Assembly: GCF_029784155.1 (NCBI RefSeq)
Contig: NC_073692.1
Location: forward strand, 419,880,940 to 419,944,939
DNA: 64,000 bases
Reading direction: 5' to 3'
Origin: Uranotaenia lowii
Taxonomy: Eukaryota; Arthropoda; Insecta; Diptera; Culicidae
Shown here: positions 23,161 to 34,111 of the stretch, one piece after another
Layout: every line of letters starts with the position of its first letter
Numbering within the stretch: the first letter of the stretch is position 1
Program-made: the position numbers and the translations under genes
Notes under the pieces: model-generated
Database searches by the model: none
What the model saw: only the letters and a program-made list of their open reading frames with translations
What the model was told of the DNA's origin: nothing

Positions 23161-26100
23161 TTCCGATACCAGTCAGCGTATGGCGCGAGACGAGAGCGAC
23201 TACGAGAGTAGCAATGGCGATGATCAGGGGACTAAGATAAACGGAGAGTCATCGTCAATGATCAAACAAATTTTGCGGCCAATGATTGAACTTGTGGTAA
23301 TTTGTTACAATTTGTTAAAGAGAATTAAAAGGTTTAAGTTAAAATGAGAGAAACCTGTGCTCAGAGAGTGCGAAAATGTGCTAATTGTTGCAAATTGTTG
23401 CGATTTGTTAGATTTGTTGAGCAGTTGTGGAATTTTGATCATTACCGTTCCAAATGCAAAGAATTCTCTTTCCACTGCAATCCCTCGGCGATGATGGTCA
23501 AGATTCCTTCAATCCCGAACCAGCCCAGCTGACCATAAAGAAGAGCAAATTCGAAGATTTTGCTGCTCCGTCGTTGAAACCAAAACATTGTTTGTTTTGG
23601 TCCCCACTTGCTCTCTGCAATTCGCGATTGCGAACGACAGAATTGATGATTAATGATGGCAGCTGATGATTGTAAACACAGTACAAACATTGATCAAATT
23701 GACATGACACTTATCGAAAATTCAACCATTTTCTGACTATTTTTTTTGTCAAATTTTGCAGGTTAGCAATACCGACTGTAGGGAACCTGCAAAATTTTAC
23801 AAAAATATGCCCTCTTGGACAAATGTACCTGTTTTGCCCGATTCTATCGTAGAAATTGTCCATTTTTTTGTAAAGTTTTGTGGAACTTTCTAACTGGGAT
23901 AGTATTTCTTCGAATCGATCGATGCGCGCTCTGTAATCGATATTGCGCACTGTTGAAAACAAAATCGAGTGTCCAGTCAGTATGTTCAGTGGTACAAATG
24001 ATTACATCATCACACGATAAAGCAAAACTACTCAAGTTAGGTTCGTGGTAACGCAGCAGTGTTGCAAGATATTCTGAGTGATTAGCTCAGAATTTCACAC
24101 ATAGTAATTGAGAACATTAATAAGTGAGGAAATCACATCAATGTAGCAAAGTTAATAGCTATCGCTTATGTAGTATGTGAATATTTTAGCAACGTTCGGC
24201 TTGCTCTACCGATCTTCCAAGGCACTGCTACCATGTTGATGTATGTGGCCAATCTCTAAGGACTAATGCTAGAATGCCACTAAAAGACCGAGCAGGTCAG
24301 TTAATGACCGATCGAACAGATCAACTCAAACCATGGACTGAGCACTTCGAACAAGTCTTCCAAGTCACGTAAAAAGTGACCCCTCGTGGAAAGGTCGCTG
24401 AAACAGACAAAGGTTCTTGTTGTCGATAAACCTTCGTTTGGATTTAACGCAAGTTCCTTCACGTACTGGATGAATAACTAAGTGAAGGGTGCTTTATTGC
24501 GAATGCGTTGCAGTTCATGCAGGAAATGAAAATAACTTAGTGACAAATCAATTCCCCCTGCCTGGACGAGATTGAGGCTTTGCCCTGAATTCACTGGGCC
24601 TGACTCCTGAAGCGTAGTCGGTAATGCGTTGGTATAGAAAGCTGGAGATGGCGGATTCCAATCCTGTACATGTGTTCAGTAATTGTTTGACATTTTTCTG
24701 ATGGACTCATCCAATAATAGATACTAGGACTTAAGTTAAAGTCGTTAATAAAAAGAAAAACTACTTGTGAAATTCAGGTGGACATTCGTTTGCACATTTG
24801 CAAATTGATCAACAAGAAAGGTGATTGTGTCACATTGAGTGAACAAATCCTTGAAATACATGTATTCCTACTGATTCGAAACTCGTCTTCTTTATTTAGC
24901 TTTTCTTTCTTTTGCATGAAAGCTTTGTTTCGAGAAACCTCGATTAATCTTCTTGTTGGTAAAATTACTTTTTGATTAAAATTGATCCCAGCATCTACAC
25001 TAATCTTCTTAGCGTTACTTCAAAGAAGGATCTGTGAACCGGCACATCTGCAAGTTGGTGAGAGGAGCTCTGCCATTCATTCTGGCCATGCATTTGAGCT
25101 TATTTCCTAACTGCCACTTTGTTCCCACCAAATACACTTCCTGATGGGCAGTTGGTCCACCATTTCCATTATTCTTATCGTGCATAATTAAAAACTTCCA
25201 ACCTGCTCAAAATCCCTTAAGTCCTCTTAGTTTCTTTTTTTCGTTTTTTTTTCTCCTTGCTATTCATTCTCGTTACAAGCAAACCAGCTTCAAAACAGTA
25301 CAGCTTCATTGAGCATCATCGGAAAACCCCATCTTGGGTGAGCGACGAGAAAACAAGGAACAAAGTACGATATTTATTTTTCAGTTACCTACTGCAATCC
25401 GACGATGGGAAAGGAAATTCCGGCACTCTTTGAAAACAAACCCCTCCCCCCCTTTTTGTCTGTGTTCAGTTTTTTCTCAACCTCCGTTGAACTGATTCCA
25501 TATCGGAAAAAGCAGGTGGCGGTACATCATCAGGTGAAAAGAGGCTTTTTCCACACTCAATCCCTTAAAAGCTTCCGACAAACGAAAGAAATTACAGTGT
25601 GGCAGCTTTTTTCTTGGTAGGAATTCCGCATTCCCACCCTTTTATAAGCAACACAAAAAAAATGAAAGCAGTATTTTCTGCAGTTAAGAGAGAAAAAATT
25701 CGAAAACCAAAAATCCTTTTCCTACTTTGCTTGAAAGCGGAATCACAGTGAGAATGAGGTGGAATAAAAAAAAAGCTGCTGTTGTCCATGATTTTTTCCT
25801 TTTCCGTTTGAAAACAGAAAAAAAACAAAATTATTCGGCATCCAGCAGAAAGGGAAAAAAGGACCAGAGGAAAGTGGGAAATTGCGAATGGAACAACACA
25901 CCGGTGAGGTATAAATTTTAATCACTCGGTGTAAGCGCGTCTCGGTGCCATAGAAAAAAAGCAAGAGGGAAAAACCTTGAACAAACAAACCTATTAAAGC
26001 GCAGACAGCGGAGAGTAATTGCGGGTAGCTTAAATTTTGTAAATAAATGAAGTGATGTTTGGAGGGATCTTTGCAAAAACCTAAAACCTTTTTTTTCTGA

Positions 26101-26199
26101 TTAGGTGTGAAACGTTGGAAAAATTAAAAGCCAATTTTCTTCAGGATTAGAGTCATGTTTAGAACTATCTTGAGGAGTGAAAATTGAATAGTGTTTACA
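23161..26199 (-). other. Intron, no recognised feature
   Basis: Three kilobases of intronic DNA with no supportable gene. It includes short overlapping ORFs on both strands, without conserved domains. Confidence 0.45.
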
Positions 26200-27420
26200 T
26201 CTATATATATAAAAAGCAATTTCTGTATGTTTGTTTGTTTGTTTGTTTGTTTGTTTGTTTGTTTGTTTGTTTGTTTGTTTGTTTGTTTGTTTGTTTGTTT
26301 GTTTGTTTGTTTGTTTGTTTGTTTGTTTGTTTGTTTGTTTGTTTGTCCTCTATAGATTCAGCCGTCTTAAGAGCTAGAGAGCTGAAATTTGGCATGGATG
26401 CTCATTATGACCAGGAATGATGAAAAATGTTTTTAGATTTTCGGATGAACCCTTCTGAAGGGGGTCGTCCATAGAAGACAAATATTGTTTTCGCGATATT
26501 GACGTTACTTTTTGTCGGATCGTGCTGACAATTTGCACATGAGTGTTTTGAATAACGAGCGATCGATTTCGGGTGTCAAATTTTGTGTAAGGGGTCAGCC
26601 AAAGGGGTCGTCCATATTAACTGTTCGCTGTTTTTGCGATATTGACGTTATTATACATCGTATTCATATGAAAATTGGTACATGATAGCTTTCAGTGACG
26701 TGCAATCGATTTGAGGTATCAAACTCAGTGTAAGGGGCCGGCAGAAGGGGTCGCCCATATTAAATTTTCAGTATCTTAGTGGAATTGATGTTTTTATACA
26801 TCAGATTGGGATGAAAATTTGCACATAAGAGTTATTAGGGACAAACAACTGATTTCACTTATCCAAACTAAAATCAGGTATCGGCCAAAGGGGTCGTCCA
26901 TATTTACTATTCACTGTTGATGCGATATTGTCGTTATTATACATAGGATTCAGACGCAAATTGGTACACGAGAGTTTTGAGAGATGAGCAATGGATTCCA
27001 GGTATTAAATACAGTGTAAAGGGCTGGCAAAGAGGGTCGTCCATATAAATCATTCAATATTTTTGCATTATCGTCGTTATTATACATCGGATTGGGGTGA
27101 AAATTTGCACACGGTAGTTTTCAAGGACGGGCAATCGATTGCAGATGTCAAATGTTTGGCCAGAGGTCGACGAAAGGATTCGTCCATATAAATTAAAAAA
27201 ATAATTTTTCACACGTAGTTTTTTGCACGGTCAATTGACTACTTATTTCAAATTCATTAGCAGATGACAGACAAAGTGATTATACAATATTTTTGCAATT
27301 ATTACTTAACAATGAATTCAGAAGTGCATCTGGAAAATGCTTGGCATTAGACTTTCATACAAACTGTTCATGACATATTCCAAAATGAAAGCGAAACGGA
27401 GTTCGTATGGGATCAGCTAG
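26200..27420 (+). mobile_element. Helitron-like non-autonomous element 1 (DINE-1/Helentron type)
   Basis: It begins TCTATATATATAAAAAG after an A and ends CTAG before a T, the Helitron pattern. Order: a 28-bp leader, a (GTTT)n microsatellite at 26228-26346, a CTATAGATTC block, then six copies of a unit marked by GGGGTCGTCCATATT at 26461, 26604, 26747, 26890, 27033 and 27177 (period 143, last step 144). Leader, microsatellite, central minisatellite and a short structured 3' end is the layout known for DINE-1/Helentron-associated elements. It has no Rep/helicase ORF. Confidence 0.75.
26228..26346. repeat. (GTTT)n microsatellite
   Basis: About 30 perfect GTTT units within Helitron-like element 1. 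The repeated Val-Cys-Leu-Phe type ORFs over it are artefacts. Confidence 0.97.
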
Positions 27421-27741
27421 TAATAAATAAGTTTAAAAATGCTTTTTTGAATGTGCTTTATTCGATTTGTTCCTGATTGTTTTAAATTTACATCTCCAAA
27501 ACAAAATGAACGACCCACTTTTTTATTTTTTAGTAAACTGATTTTTATAATGGCTGTGTTTAACAAAAAAGGCATCTTTAAATGAGTACTGTAATTCGGG
27601 GTTAGATTGAACACTTATTCCAATATTTTTCGATTATATTTTTTGTTAATGTGACATGGTTTATATTTTTAAAACCAGTACTGGACTCCTATGAACGTAA
27701 AACATGGTAGCAGAAATTTACTAGACAACTTTAAAAATCAA
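27421..27741 (-). other. Intron spacer between Helitron-like 1 and BEL
   Basis: AT-rich, nothing recognised. The last five bases (27737-27741, ATCAA) are one copy of the BEL target duplication. Confidence 0.7.
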
Positions 27742-28174
27742 TGTTGCGGAATAAATCACCTACACAAAAAATACACATTAAAAAATCATGAGTTATAATT
27801 GAATTACACAATAATTTACCTAACATTGTACTTACCTTGAAAACACCAACAATACTTTACCTGAAATTGTACTTACCTTGCAAAAAAATAGATACTCACC
27901 TGAACATACACTTACCTTGCTACGAAACGTCAACATGCCATAAAAACACACGAAACCACTACACTGAAAGACACGAAACTGAAAAGTAAAATCGAAACAG
28001 TACACGAGGCACAGTTTTGTAAAGTGGACAGAAAGGCAAAGGACGGAACAAAGTGCGATTTGTGGTTCGCGAATAAAACCACTTCCCATTTCCTGTAAAA
28101 GAGGTAAGAAATTCAGTTTAATATAGTCGGTCAAACCGAACAGAAGTGGCTTTCTATTATCTCGGTCCGAAACA
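27742..28174 (+). repeat. BEL 5' LTR
   Basis: 433 bp, TG…CA termini, AATAAA at 28072-28077. The first 180 bp contain a cluster of CTTACCTTG/CTTACCTGA-type motifs, described separately. It is identical to the 3' LTR. Confidence 0.97.
27815..27919 (-). promoter_or_regulatory. Cluster of six splice-donor-like motifs antisense in the BEL LTR
   Basis: On the minus strand, which is the host gene's sense strand, six motifs occur within 105 bp: CAAGGTAAGT at 27910-27919, 27871-27880 and 27830-27839; TCAGGTGAGT at 27894-27903; TCAGGTAAAG at 27855-27864; and GTTAGGTAAA at 27815-27824. All fit MAG|GTRAGT closely. The same cluster recurs in the 3' LTR at 34185-34289. On the element's own sense strand they are simply repeated CTTACCTTG units, so they may instead be transcription-factor or structural repeats. 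Confidence 0.6.
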
Positions 28175-28177
28175 TTT

Positions 28178-28196
28178 TGGTGCCGAAACCCGGGAT
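28178..28196 (+). promoter_or_regulatory. Primer-binding site matching tRNA-Phe
   Basis: TGGTGCCGAAACCCGGGAT starts three bases after the 5' LTR. It is the exact complement of the 3' end (with CCA) of insect tRNA-Phe(GAA) as I remember the Drosophila sequence (…ATCCCGGGTTTCGGCA). The element therefore probably primes minus-strand DNA with tRNA-Phe. Confidence 0.8.
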
Positions 28197-28268
28197 AATA
28201 GTTGCACAACGAAAGTCTGCCACCACGTGGGACTAATTTCATCGCAATTTGTCGCTCCAGGAAATTTA

Positions 28269-28678
28269 TCCGGTCCAGCAGCCGATATTCACGGATTACC
28301 ATCCGGCCCAGCAGCCTATCGTTCCACTGGCCACGATCCGGTCCAGCAGCCGAGAATTAAAAGGCCTTTGCGATTTTAGTCGCCGTCATCATCACCATAT
28401 TCAGCACTGCTGAAGTGCGAAACATCGTGCGGTCATCGTCATCGTCGTCAGCATAGCTGATTAGCTAACATTCGGCAGTCGTCATCGATATCATCACCGT
28501 AAGTTTGCTGACTTGCTAACATCACCGTCATCATCGTCAGCATCGCTGTTAGGCTAACAGTATCCACATTGGAAAGACCGTGTGCATTCTCGACGTGCAT
28601 CTAAAAGTGAGGTTAGAGTAAGGTGGTTCATCACATGCAGGTACGTGACACTTATTTTACGAAGCAATCTAAGCAACA
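28269..28678 (+). repeat. BEL leader with short repeats
   Basis: The untranslated leader has three copies of TCCGGTCCAGCAGCC (28269, 28302 with one change, 28337), about 33-35 bp apart. After these come a GTCATCATC/GTCATCGTC-rich stretch and repeated GCTAACA motifs up to the ATG at 28679. Such leader repeats may take part in RNA packaging; that role is inferred only. Confidence 0.7.
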
Positions 28679-31600
28679 ATGACGCCACCCAAGAAAACGA
28701 GTAGCAAACTAGCCAAATTAAAAACTCTCTACCGTCGGCGGAGTAATATTTTGGGTTCCGCTAATTTAATTAAAACGTTTAACGACTCGTTTGATCCGAA
28801 TAAATCTGATCAGTTGCCAATTCGCATTTTGCGCTTAGATGCGTTGTGGCACGAATTTGAAGAAACGCAGGAGGAAATAGAAGTTCTTGAGGATGCTGGG
28901 GAAGAATTCCTGCCAGAAAGAAAGGATTTTCAAGATATGTACTACGAATTAAAAGCCTCGTTACAAAGCAAAATTCCTGCCCAACCACCCTCACCTCCCA
29001 CTGTTCCCATTCAACAATCAGCTGTTCCCATTTCTTCAAGCGTCCGTTTACCGGAAATAAAATTAACGGAGTTTTCCGGCAATCTCGATGATTGGGTATC
29101 CTTTCGCGATCTTTACGTCTCGCTTATTCATTCGAGTGTGCAATTATCAGCGGTACAAAAAATGCACTATTTAAGAGCTACAATTTCTGGCGAAGCTGCT
29201 CGAATTATTTCTGCGCTTGAGATCACCTCCAACAATTATTTGGTAGCGTGGAATCTATTGAAAGAACGTTATGAGAAACCTAACCTGTTGATCAAGAGAC
29301 ACATGTCTTCCTTACTTTCCGTTCCTTCTTTGAAAAAGGAGTCTGCGCAGGGGCTTGCAGATCTTGCGGACGAATTTGATCGCCATGTATCACTGCTGGA
29401 TAAACTCGAAAGTGCTGAGAACCACTGGAATTCTTTTCTTATCGAACGATTGAGCCAATGTCTTGATGCTGCAACACTTCGCGAGTGGGAAACATTTATA
29501 TCAGCCTTTGACGACTACCCTAAATACCATCAACTTCTCGAGTTTATCCACAGAAGATCTCGAATAGTACAAACCCTTAAGCTCTCCCAATCGGCAACCA
29601 CCCAATCCGAGAATAAGCAAACGAAATCCAGATCAGTTGTGTCACATGTCGTCTCTGATAATGCGCCCAGGTGTGCCTGTTGTAAGCAAGCGCATTTTCT
29701 GTTCCAGTGTGAACAATTTCGTGCACTCTCTCCTCAACTTCGATTTGAACTTGTCAAAAAGAATGGCCTTTGCATAAACTGTTTGAAGGGAACACATCAA
29801 GCCAGAAATTGCTCCAGCGGATCCTGTAAAAGTTGTTCGAAGAGGCATCACTCGTTGTTACACCTGCCTCCACTTCCGTCGGCTCCTGGTTCACAACCAG
29901 CAGCAACCTCTAATCGATTTGTGCCAGCTCACAATTCCGCTGAAGCAACTTCGTCGCATTCGTGCCAAATGTCGCATCTCGTATCGAATATTGCCGAAAG
30001 CAACCTGTCCGAACAAAATTCGTCTGCCTTACCACCTGATCCGTCGTTTCCGTTATCGTCGCGTGTCGATCCTTTCCCAACGCCGTCGGTTGTTTCCGTT
30101 GATAATCCTCCAATCACCGCCTGTCAAAGTGCGGAAGTCAACACCCAACTACAGCAGTCAATCGTGATCTTGTCAACAGCAGTGATAAAAGTGAAAGATG
30201 CAGACAATAAATACGTTTTTGCCAGAGCATTGCTCGATAGTGGTTCTCAACCCAGCTTTATTTCGGAAGCCCTCTGTCAGAAATTACGTTTGAAGCGGAA
30301 CAAACTCAATTCGCCAGTTAGTGGAATTGGACAATCCATCGTCAACGTTCGCTATGGTGTTACGTTAGCCATTGCCTCACGTTTTGAAACTTTCGCTACT
30401 CAATTAGACTGCCTCGTACTGCCAAAGCTTACCGTCTCGCTACCCAGCCATCACATTGACGTTTCTCGCTGGAGGATTCCAAAGCATCTACCGCTTGCAG
30501 ATCCGCAGTTCAACATAAGCCAAGGTGTTGATATCATCATTGGAGCTGCTCTGTTCTTCGACCTTCTTCAACACGAGCAATTTTCCCTTGGTTCCGAGTT
30601 TCCGACGCTACAGAAAACGGTCCTCGGATACATCGTTTGTGGTACATTGAAGCAGCCAAATGCAGAGCATAGAGAACTACAAGCATGCCACATCTGCGTT
30701 GACGATAGCCTCGATACTCAACTTCAGAGGTTTTGGGAGGTTGAAAACTTCGATGACGGTAAAGCTCTTACTCCTGACGAACAACACTGCGAAGATCACT
30801 TCAAAACTACCGTTTCCCGTGACGATACAGGTCGTTATATCGTTCGCCTTCCACTCAAGGAAGAGAAGGTCTCGATGCTTGGCGATTCATACACCGCTGC
30901 TCTTCGAAGATTCCAGCAAATGGAAAAGAGATTCGCCATCAACCAAGATTTGCACCGCAGCTATACAGCTTTCATGACAGAGTACGAGAGTTTGGGTCAC
31001 ATGGAGTTGATTCGCGTCGCGCCGCGTAACCCACAGTTTTTCCTTCCTCACCATGCCATCCAGCGTCCAGAAAGTACGACCACCAAAACACGAGTGGTAT
31101 TCGACGGTTCCTGTCGTGGAGCAGCCGCTCTGTCCCTCAACGAAGCTCTCTACGTCGGACCAACAGTTCAGCCAGCGCTTTTCTCTACTGTCGTTAATTT
31201 TCGCCTGCCATTGTTCGCCATTACTGCCGATGCCGAAAAAATGTTCCGGCAGATTTGGGTCCACCCTGATGACCGAAAATTCCAACAAATCCTCTGGCGG
31301 AAACGCCCAACTGATCCAATCAGCACCTACCAGTTGAAAACGGTGACTTATGGTCTTGCAAGTTCCCCGTTCCATGCTGCGCGTGTGCTTAACCAGCTCG
31401 CTATCGATGAGGGAAGTCGATATCCTCTTGCCGTACCAGTGATTCAAATGGGCACATACGTAGACGACATAATTTCTGGACACGACGACCACGACACGAT
31501 GGTAGAAACCTGCAAGCAACTAATGGAAATGTTGAAGTCGGCTGGATTTGTTCTGCGAAAATGGGCGTCAAACTACAAAACAGTTCTCAGCGGCGTTCCG

Positions 31601-34084
31601 GAAGAGTTCTGGGAGACATCCACAGAACTAGAGCTCGATCGTTCTCAAGCAGTCAAAACCTTGGGTTTGTTATGGTTTCCCCAGGAGGATGTCTTCAAGT
31701 TCAAGATTCCTGCTCTCTCAGAACTTGAAATTGTTACCAAGCGCATTGTGGTTTCAGAGATGTCTCAGCTGTTTGACCCCCTTGGACTTCTGGGGCCTGT
31801 AGTCGTCAACGCGAAGATGTTCGTTCAAACCCTCTGGGAGGCTGATCTATCGTGGGATTCTGAGCTTGCAGAAGAGTCGGCACTATGGTGGAGGAAATAT
31901 CGTAGCGACATTAAGGAGCTGTTATCGTTACAAATCCCCCGAAGAGTTTTGCGGAACACACTACAACAATACACGATCCACTGCTTTTGCGATGCATCGC
32001 AGAAAGGTTACGGTTGCTGCATCTATATTGTATCAGCTGACGAACAAGGCCAACTACACTCGCATCTTCTCACATCAAAATCTCGTGTCGCTCCGCTTCG
32101 TGGTCAATCCATTCCTCGCTTGGAGCTGTGCGCAGCTCTTCTTGGCAGCCAATTAGTTCACAATCTGCTAACGAATACCAGAATTATCGGATCAGTAACG
32201 TTTTGGACGGATTCAACAGTCGTTCTTCACTGGATCAATTCCCGATCCAACTGTTGGAAGGTGTTCGTCTCCAATCGAGTTGCAGAGATTCAACGTCTAA
32301 CGAAGGGTTCCAAATGGAGGCACATATCGACGGAATTAAACCCTGCCGACCGTATTTCTCGAGGGATGCTCGCAAGCCAGATCCTGCACGATAAGCTGTG
32401 GTGGCATGGTCCAGATTTTCTTTCCTCCCCCGTTGAAACATGGCCGGATGGCGTTGTATCGATACCATTTAAACCAGAACTGGAGGTGGAAATGCGTCCA
32501 ATGTTTTCTCTTCACGCAATAGAAGAAAACTGCAACATCTTCAATCAGTTTTCGGAGCTAGCGAAGTTACTACGAGTCGTTTCCTACTGTTATCGCTTTC
32601 GAAAAAACTGCAAACTTCAAGAAAATGAGCGTATACCATCATCATTGTCGCCTGAAGAAGTAGACATTACGCTCAAGTCCCTCATTCGAATCGCACAGCA
32701 TCAAGAATTTCCCACGGAAGTCCGTTTGCATAGCTACACCAAGTCTGGTCATGCTGTCTCACTCGCCTCGAAATCGCCACTCAAAAATCTGAATATTATG
32801 ATGGACGAATTCGGACTTCTTCGGATCGACGGACGTTTGAAAAATTTGAATGCACCTTTCGATACCCGCCATCCAATTTTGTTGCCAGCAAATCATCAAC
32901 TGAGCTTGTTGATTGCTAGATCGATTCATCTGCAGACACTTCATGGAGGACCTTCACTTCTCCTTGCAACAATCCGCCAACGTTTTTGGCCACTACGGGG
33001 TAGAGAGTTAGCTCGGAAGATTGTACGCCAGTGCGTAATCTGCTTCAGGTGCAATCCCACAACTACAAACCAAATCATGGCACCGCTACCATCAGTACGC
33101 CTAAAGCCAGCCCGAGCTTTTACCTATTCAGGAATGGACTACTGTGGGCCGTTTTTCGTTCGCCCGCTGTTTGGGAAAGGTGCGTCGGTTAAAGTTTACG
33201 TTGCGTTGTTCGTCTGCTTGGTGGTGAAGGCCGTGCACCTCGAAGTCGTCGCTGACTTGTCGACCGTCGCGTGCATCAACGCCGTCAAACGTTTTGTCGC
33301 CAGTCGTGGCCGCGTTCTCGAATTACACTGCGACAATGCAACCGCTTTCGTCGGGGCGGATCGCGAATTGCGTCGACTTCGGAAGGAGTTCCAGCAACAA
33401 TTCAAGTCAAAGGAATGGGGCGAATTCTGCACAGGACACGGCATCATCTTTCGCTTTATCCCAGCCCGCTCACCACATTTTGGGGGCCTCTGGGAAGCCG
33501 GAGTGAAGTCCTTTAAGTATCATTTTCGCCGCATAATGGGACAAAAGGCTTTCTCAATGGACCAACTCCTGACCATCGTTGCACAGATTGAATCTATATT
33601 AAACTCTCGCCCACTCATTCCTTTAACCGATACTCCCGACGACCTCTCATCACTTACTCCTGGTCACTTCCTCATTGGAGAGCCTCTTGTCTCTATTCCC
33701 GAGCCCGACCTTCTTCATCTGTCGCCTAACCGCATCACCCGTTTGCAGGACATGCAACGTTCGGTCCAGGATCTTTGGCGCTCTTGGTCGAGGGACTACG
33801 TTAGCCAACTACATCAGCGCAGTAAGTGGAGGCGACCAACTTCGGACGTTAAGCAAGGTCAACTGGTGCTTCTAAAGCTCGACAACTACCCTCCGCTTCA
33901 ATGGCCTCTCGGTCGTGTCATCCAAACCGTCACCGGTTCCGACGGACGAGTACGCGTTGTGGTGGTCAAAACGGCGTCTGGCGAATACAAGCGAGCGATC
34001 ACGGAGGTCGCAGTTTTACCAATCGAGTCCAACGAAGGCGAGGGTTCATCAGCATCATCATCTAACGACGAGGTGGTCGGTTGA
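28679..34084 (+). CDS. BEL/Pao gag-pol polyprotein (1801 aa)
   Basis: A single frame encodes the whole replication machinery. Gag: DUF1759-like region about residues 120-275 (LPEIKLTEFSG…), Cys/His knuckles at about 332-395 (CACCK…CINCLKGTHQARNC). Protease: LLDSGSQ with catalytic Asp520. RT: TKTRVVFDGS near 802 and YVDD at 927-930. RNase H-like/A17 region with FCDASQ, Asp1105. Integrase: H2C2-type zinc site about 1420-1455, then the catalytic triad Asp1487, Asp1552, Glu1606 (FGGLWEAG). C-terminal DUF5641-like segment about 1700-1785. All key residues are present and there is no frameshift, so the protein looks functional. No env-like ORF follows; the ORF stops 27 bp before the 3' LTR. The start codon is the first ATG of the long frame. 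Confidence 0.97.
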   Translation: MTPPKKTSSKLAKLKTLYRRRSNILGSANLIKTFNDSFDPNKSDQLPIRILRLDALWHEFEETQEEIEVLEDAGEEFLPERKDFQDMYYELKASLQSKIPAQPPSPPTVPIQQSAVPISSSVRLPEIKLTEFSGNLDDWVSFRDLYVSLIHSSVQLSAVQKMHYLRATISGEAARIISALEITSNNYLVAWNLLKERYEKPNLLIKRHMSSLLSVPSLKKESAQGLADLADEFDRHVSLLDKLESAENHWNSFLIERLSQCLDAATLREWETFISAFDDYPKYHQLLEFIHRRSRIVQTLKLSQSATTQSENKQTKSRSVVSHVVSDNAPRCACCKQAHFLFQCEQFRALSPQLRFELVKKNGLCINCLKGTHQARNCSSGSCKSCSKRHHSLLHLPPLPSAPGSQPAATSNRFVPAHNSAEATSSHSCQMSHLVSNIAESNLSEQNSSALPPDPSFPLSSRVDPFPTPSVVSVDNPPITACQSAEVNTQLQQSIVILSTAVIKVKDADNKYVFARALLDSGSQPSFISEALCQKLRLKRNKLNSPVSGIGQSIVNVRYGVTLAIASRFETFATQLDCLVLPKLTVSLPSHHIDVSRWRIPKHLPLADPQFNISQGVDIIIGAALFFDLLQHEQFSLGSEFPTLQKTVLGYIVCGTLKQPNAEHRELQACHICVDDSLDTQLQRFWEVENFDDGKALTPDEQHCEDHFKTTVSRDDTGRYIVRLPLKEEKVSMLGDSYTAALRRFQQMEKRFAINQDLHRSYTAFMTEYESLGHMELIRVAPRNPQFFLPHHAIQRPESTTTKTRVVFDGSCRGAAALSLNEALYVGPTVQPALFSTVVNFRLPLFAITADAEKMFRQIWVHPDDRKFQQILWRKRPTDPISTYQLKTVTYGLASSPFHAARVLNQLAIDEGSRYPLAVPVIQMGTYVDDIISGHDDHDTMVETCKQLMEMLKSAGFVLRKWASNYKTVLSGVPEEFWETSTELELDRSQAVKTLGLLWFPQEDVFKFKIPALSELEIVTKRIVVSEMSQLFDPLGLLGPVVVNAKMFVQTLWEADLSWDSELAEESALWWRKYRSDIKELLSLQIPRRVLRNTLQQYTIHCFCDASQKGYGCCIYIVSADEQGQLHSHLLTSKSRVAPLRGQSIPRLELCAALLGSQLVHNLLTNTRIIGSVTFWTDSTVVLHWINSRSNCWKVFVSNRVAEIQRLTKGSKWRHISTELNPADRISRGMLASQILHDKLWWHGPDFLSSPVETWPDGVVSIPFKPELEVEMRPMFSLHAIEENCNIFNQFSELAKLLRVVSYCYRFRKNCKLQENERIPSSLSPEEVDITLKSLIRIAQHQEFPTEVRLHSYTKSGHAVSLASKSPLKNLNIMMDEFGLLRIDGRLKNLNAPFDTRHPILLPANHQLSLLIARSIHLQTLHGGPSLLLATIRQRFWPLRGRELARKIVRQCVICFRCNPTTTNQIMAPLPSVRLKPARAFTYSGMDYCGPFFVRPLFGKGASVKVYVALFVCLVVKAVHLEVVADLSTVACINAVKRFVASRGRVLELHCDNATAFVGADRELRRLRKEFQQQFKSKEWGEFCTGHGIIFRFIPARSPHFGGLWEAGVKSFKYHFRRIMGQKAFSMDQLLTIVAQIESILNSRPLIPLTDTPDDLSSLTPGHFLIGEPLVSIPEPDLLHLSPNRITRLQDMQRSVQDLWRSWSRDYVSQLHQRSKWRRPTSDVKQGQLVLLKLDNYPPLQWPLGRVIQTVTGSDGRVRVVVVKTASGEYKRAITEVAVLPIESNEGEGSSASSSNDEVVG

Positions 34085-34100
34085 AACGGTCGGTTTCAAC
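34080..34100 (+). other. Hairpin over the gag-pol stop codon
   Basis: GTTGAAAC (34080-34087) and GTTTCAAC (34093-34100) form an 8-bp stem with a 5-base loop. The TGA stop (34082-34084) lies inside the stem. It sits just upstream of the 3' LTR where a polypurine tract is expected; the 11 bases before the LTR (GGCGGCCGGCA) are G-rich but not a classic polypurine tract. Confidence 0.7.
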
Positions 34101-34111
34101 GGCGGCCGGCA

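Noticed and set aside
24613..24680. Possible tRNA or SINE (GATTCCAATCC resembles a B box)
   Set aside because: The D-arm and acceptor stem do not fold convincingly and the A box is poor.
26184..26420. Cys-Leu-Phe-Val repeat ORFs
   Set aside because: Translations of the (GTTT)n microsatellite.
28375..28678. GTAAGT inside the BEL leader as a spliced subgenomic donor
   Set aside because: No env-like ORF or acceptor that would need it; a single GTAAGT match is expected by chance.
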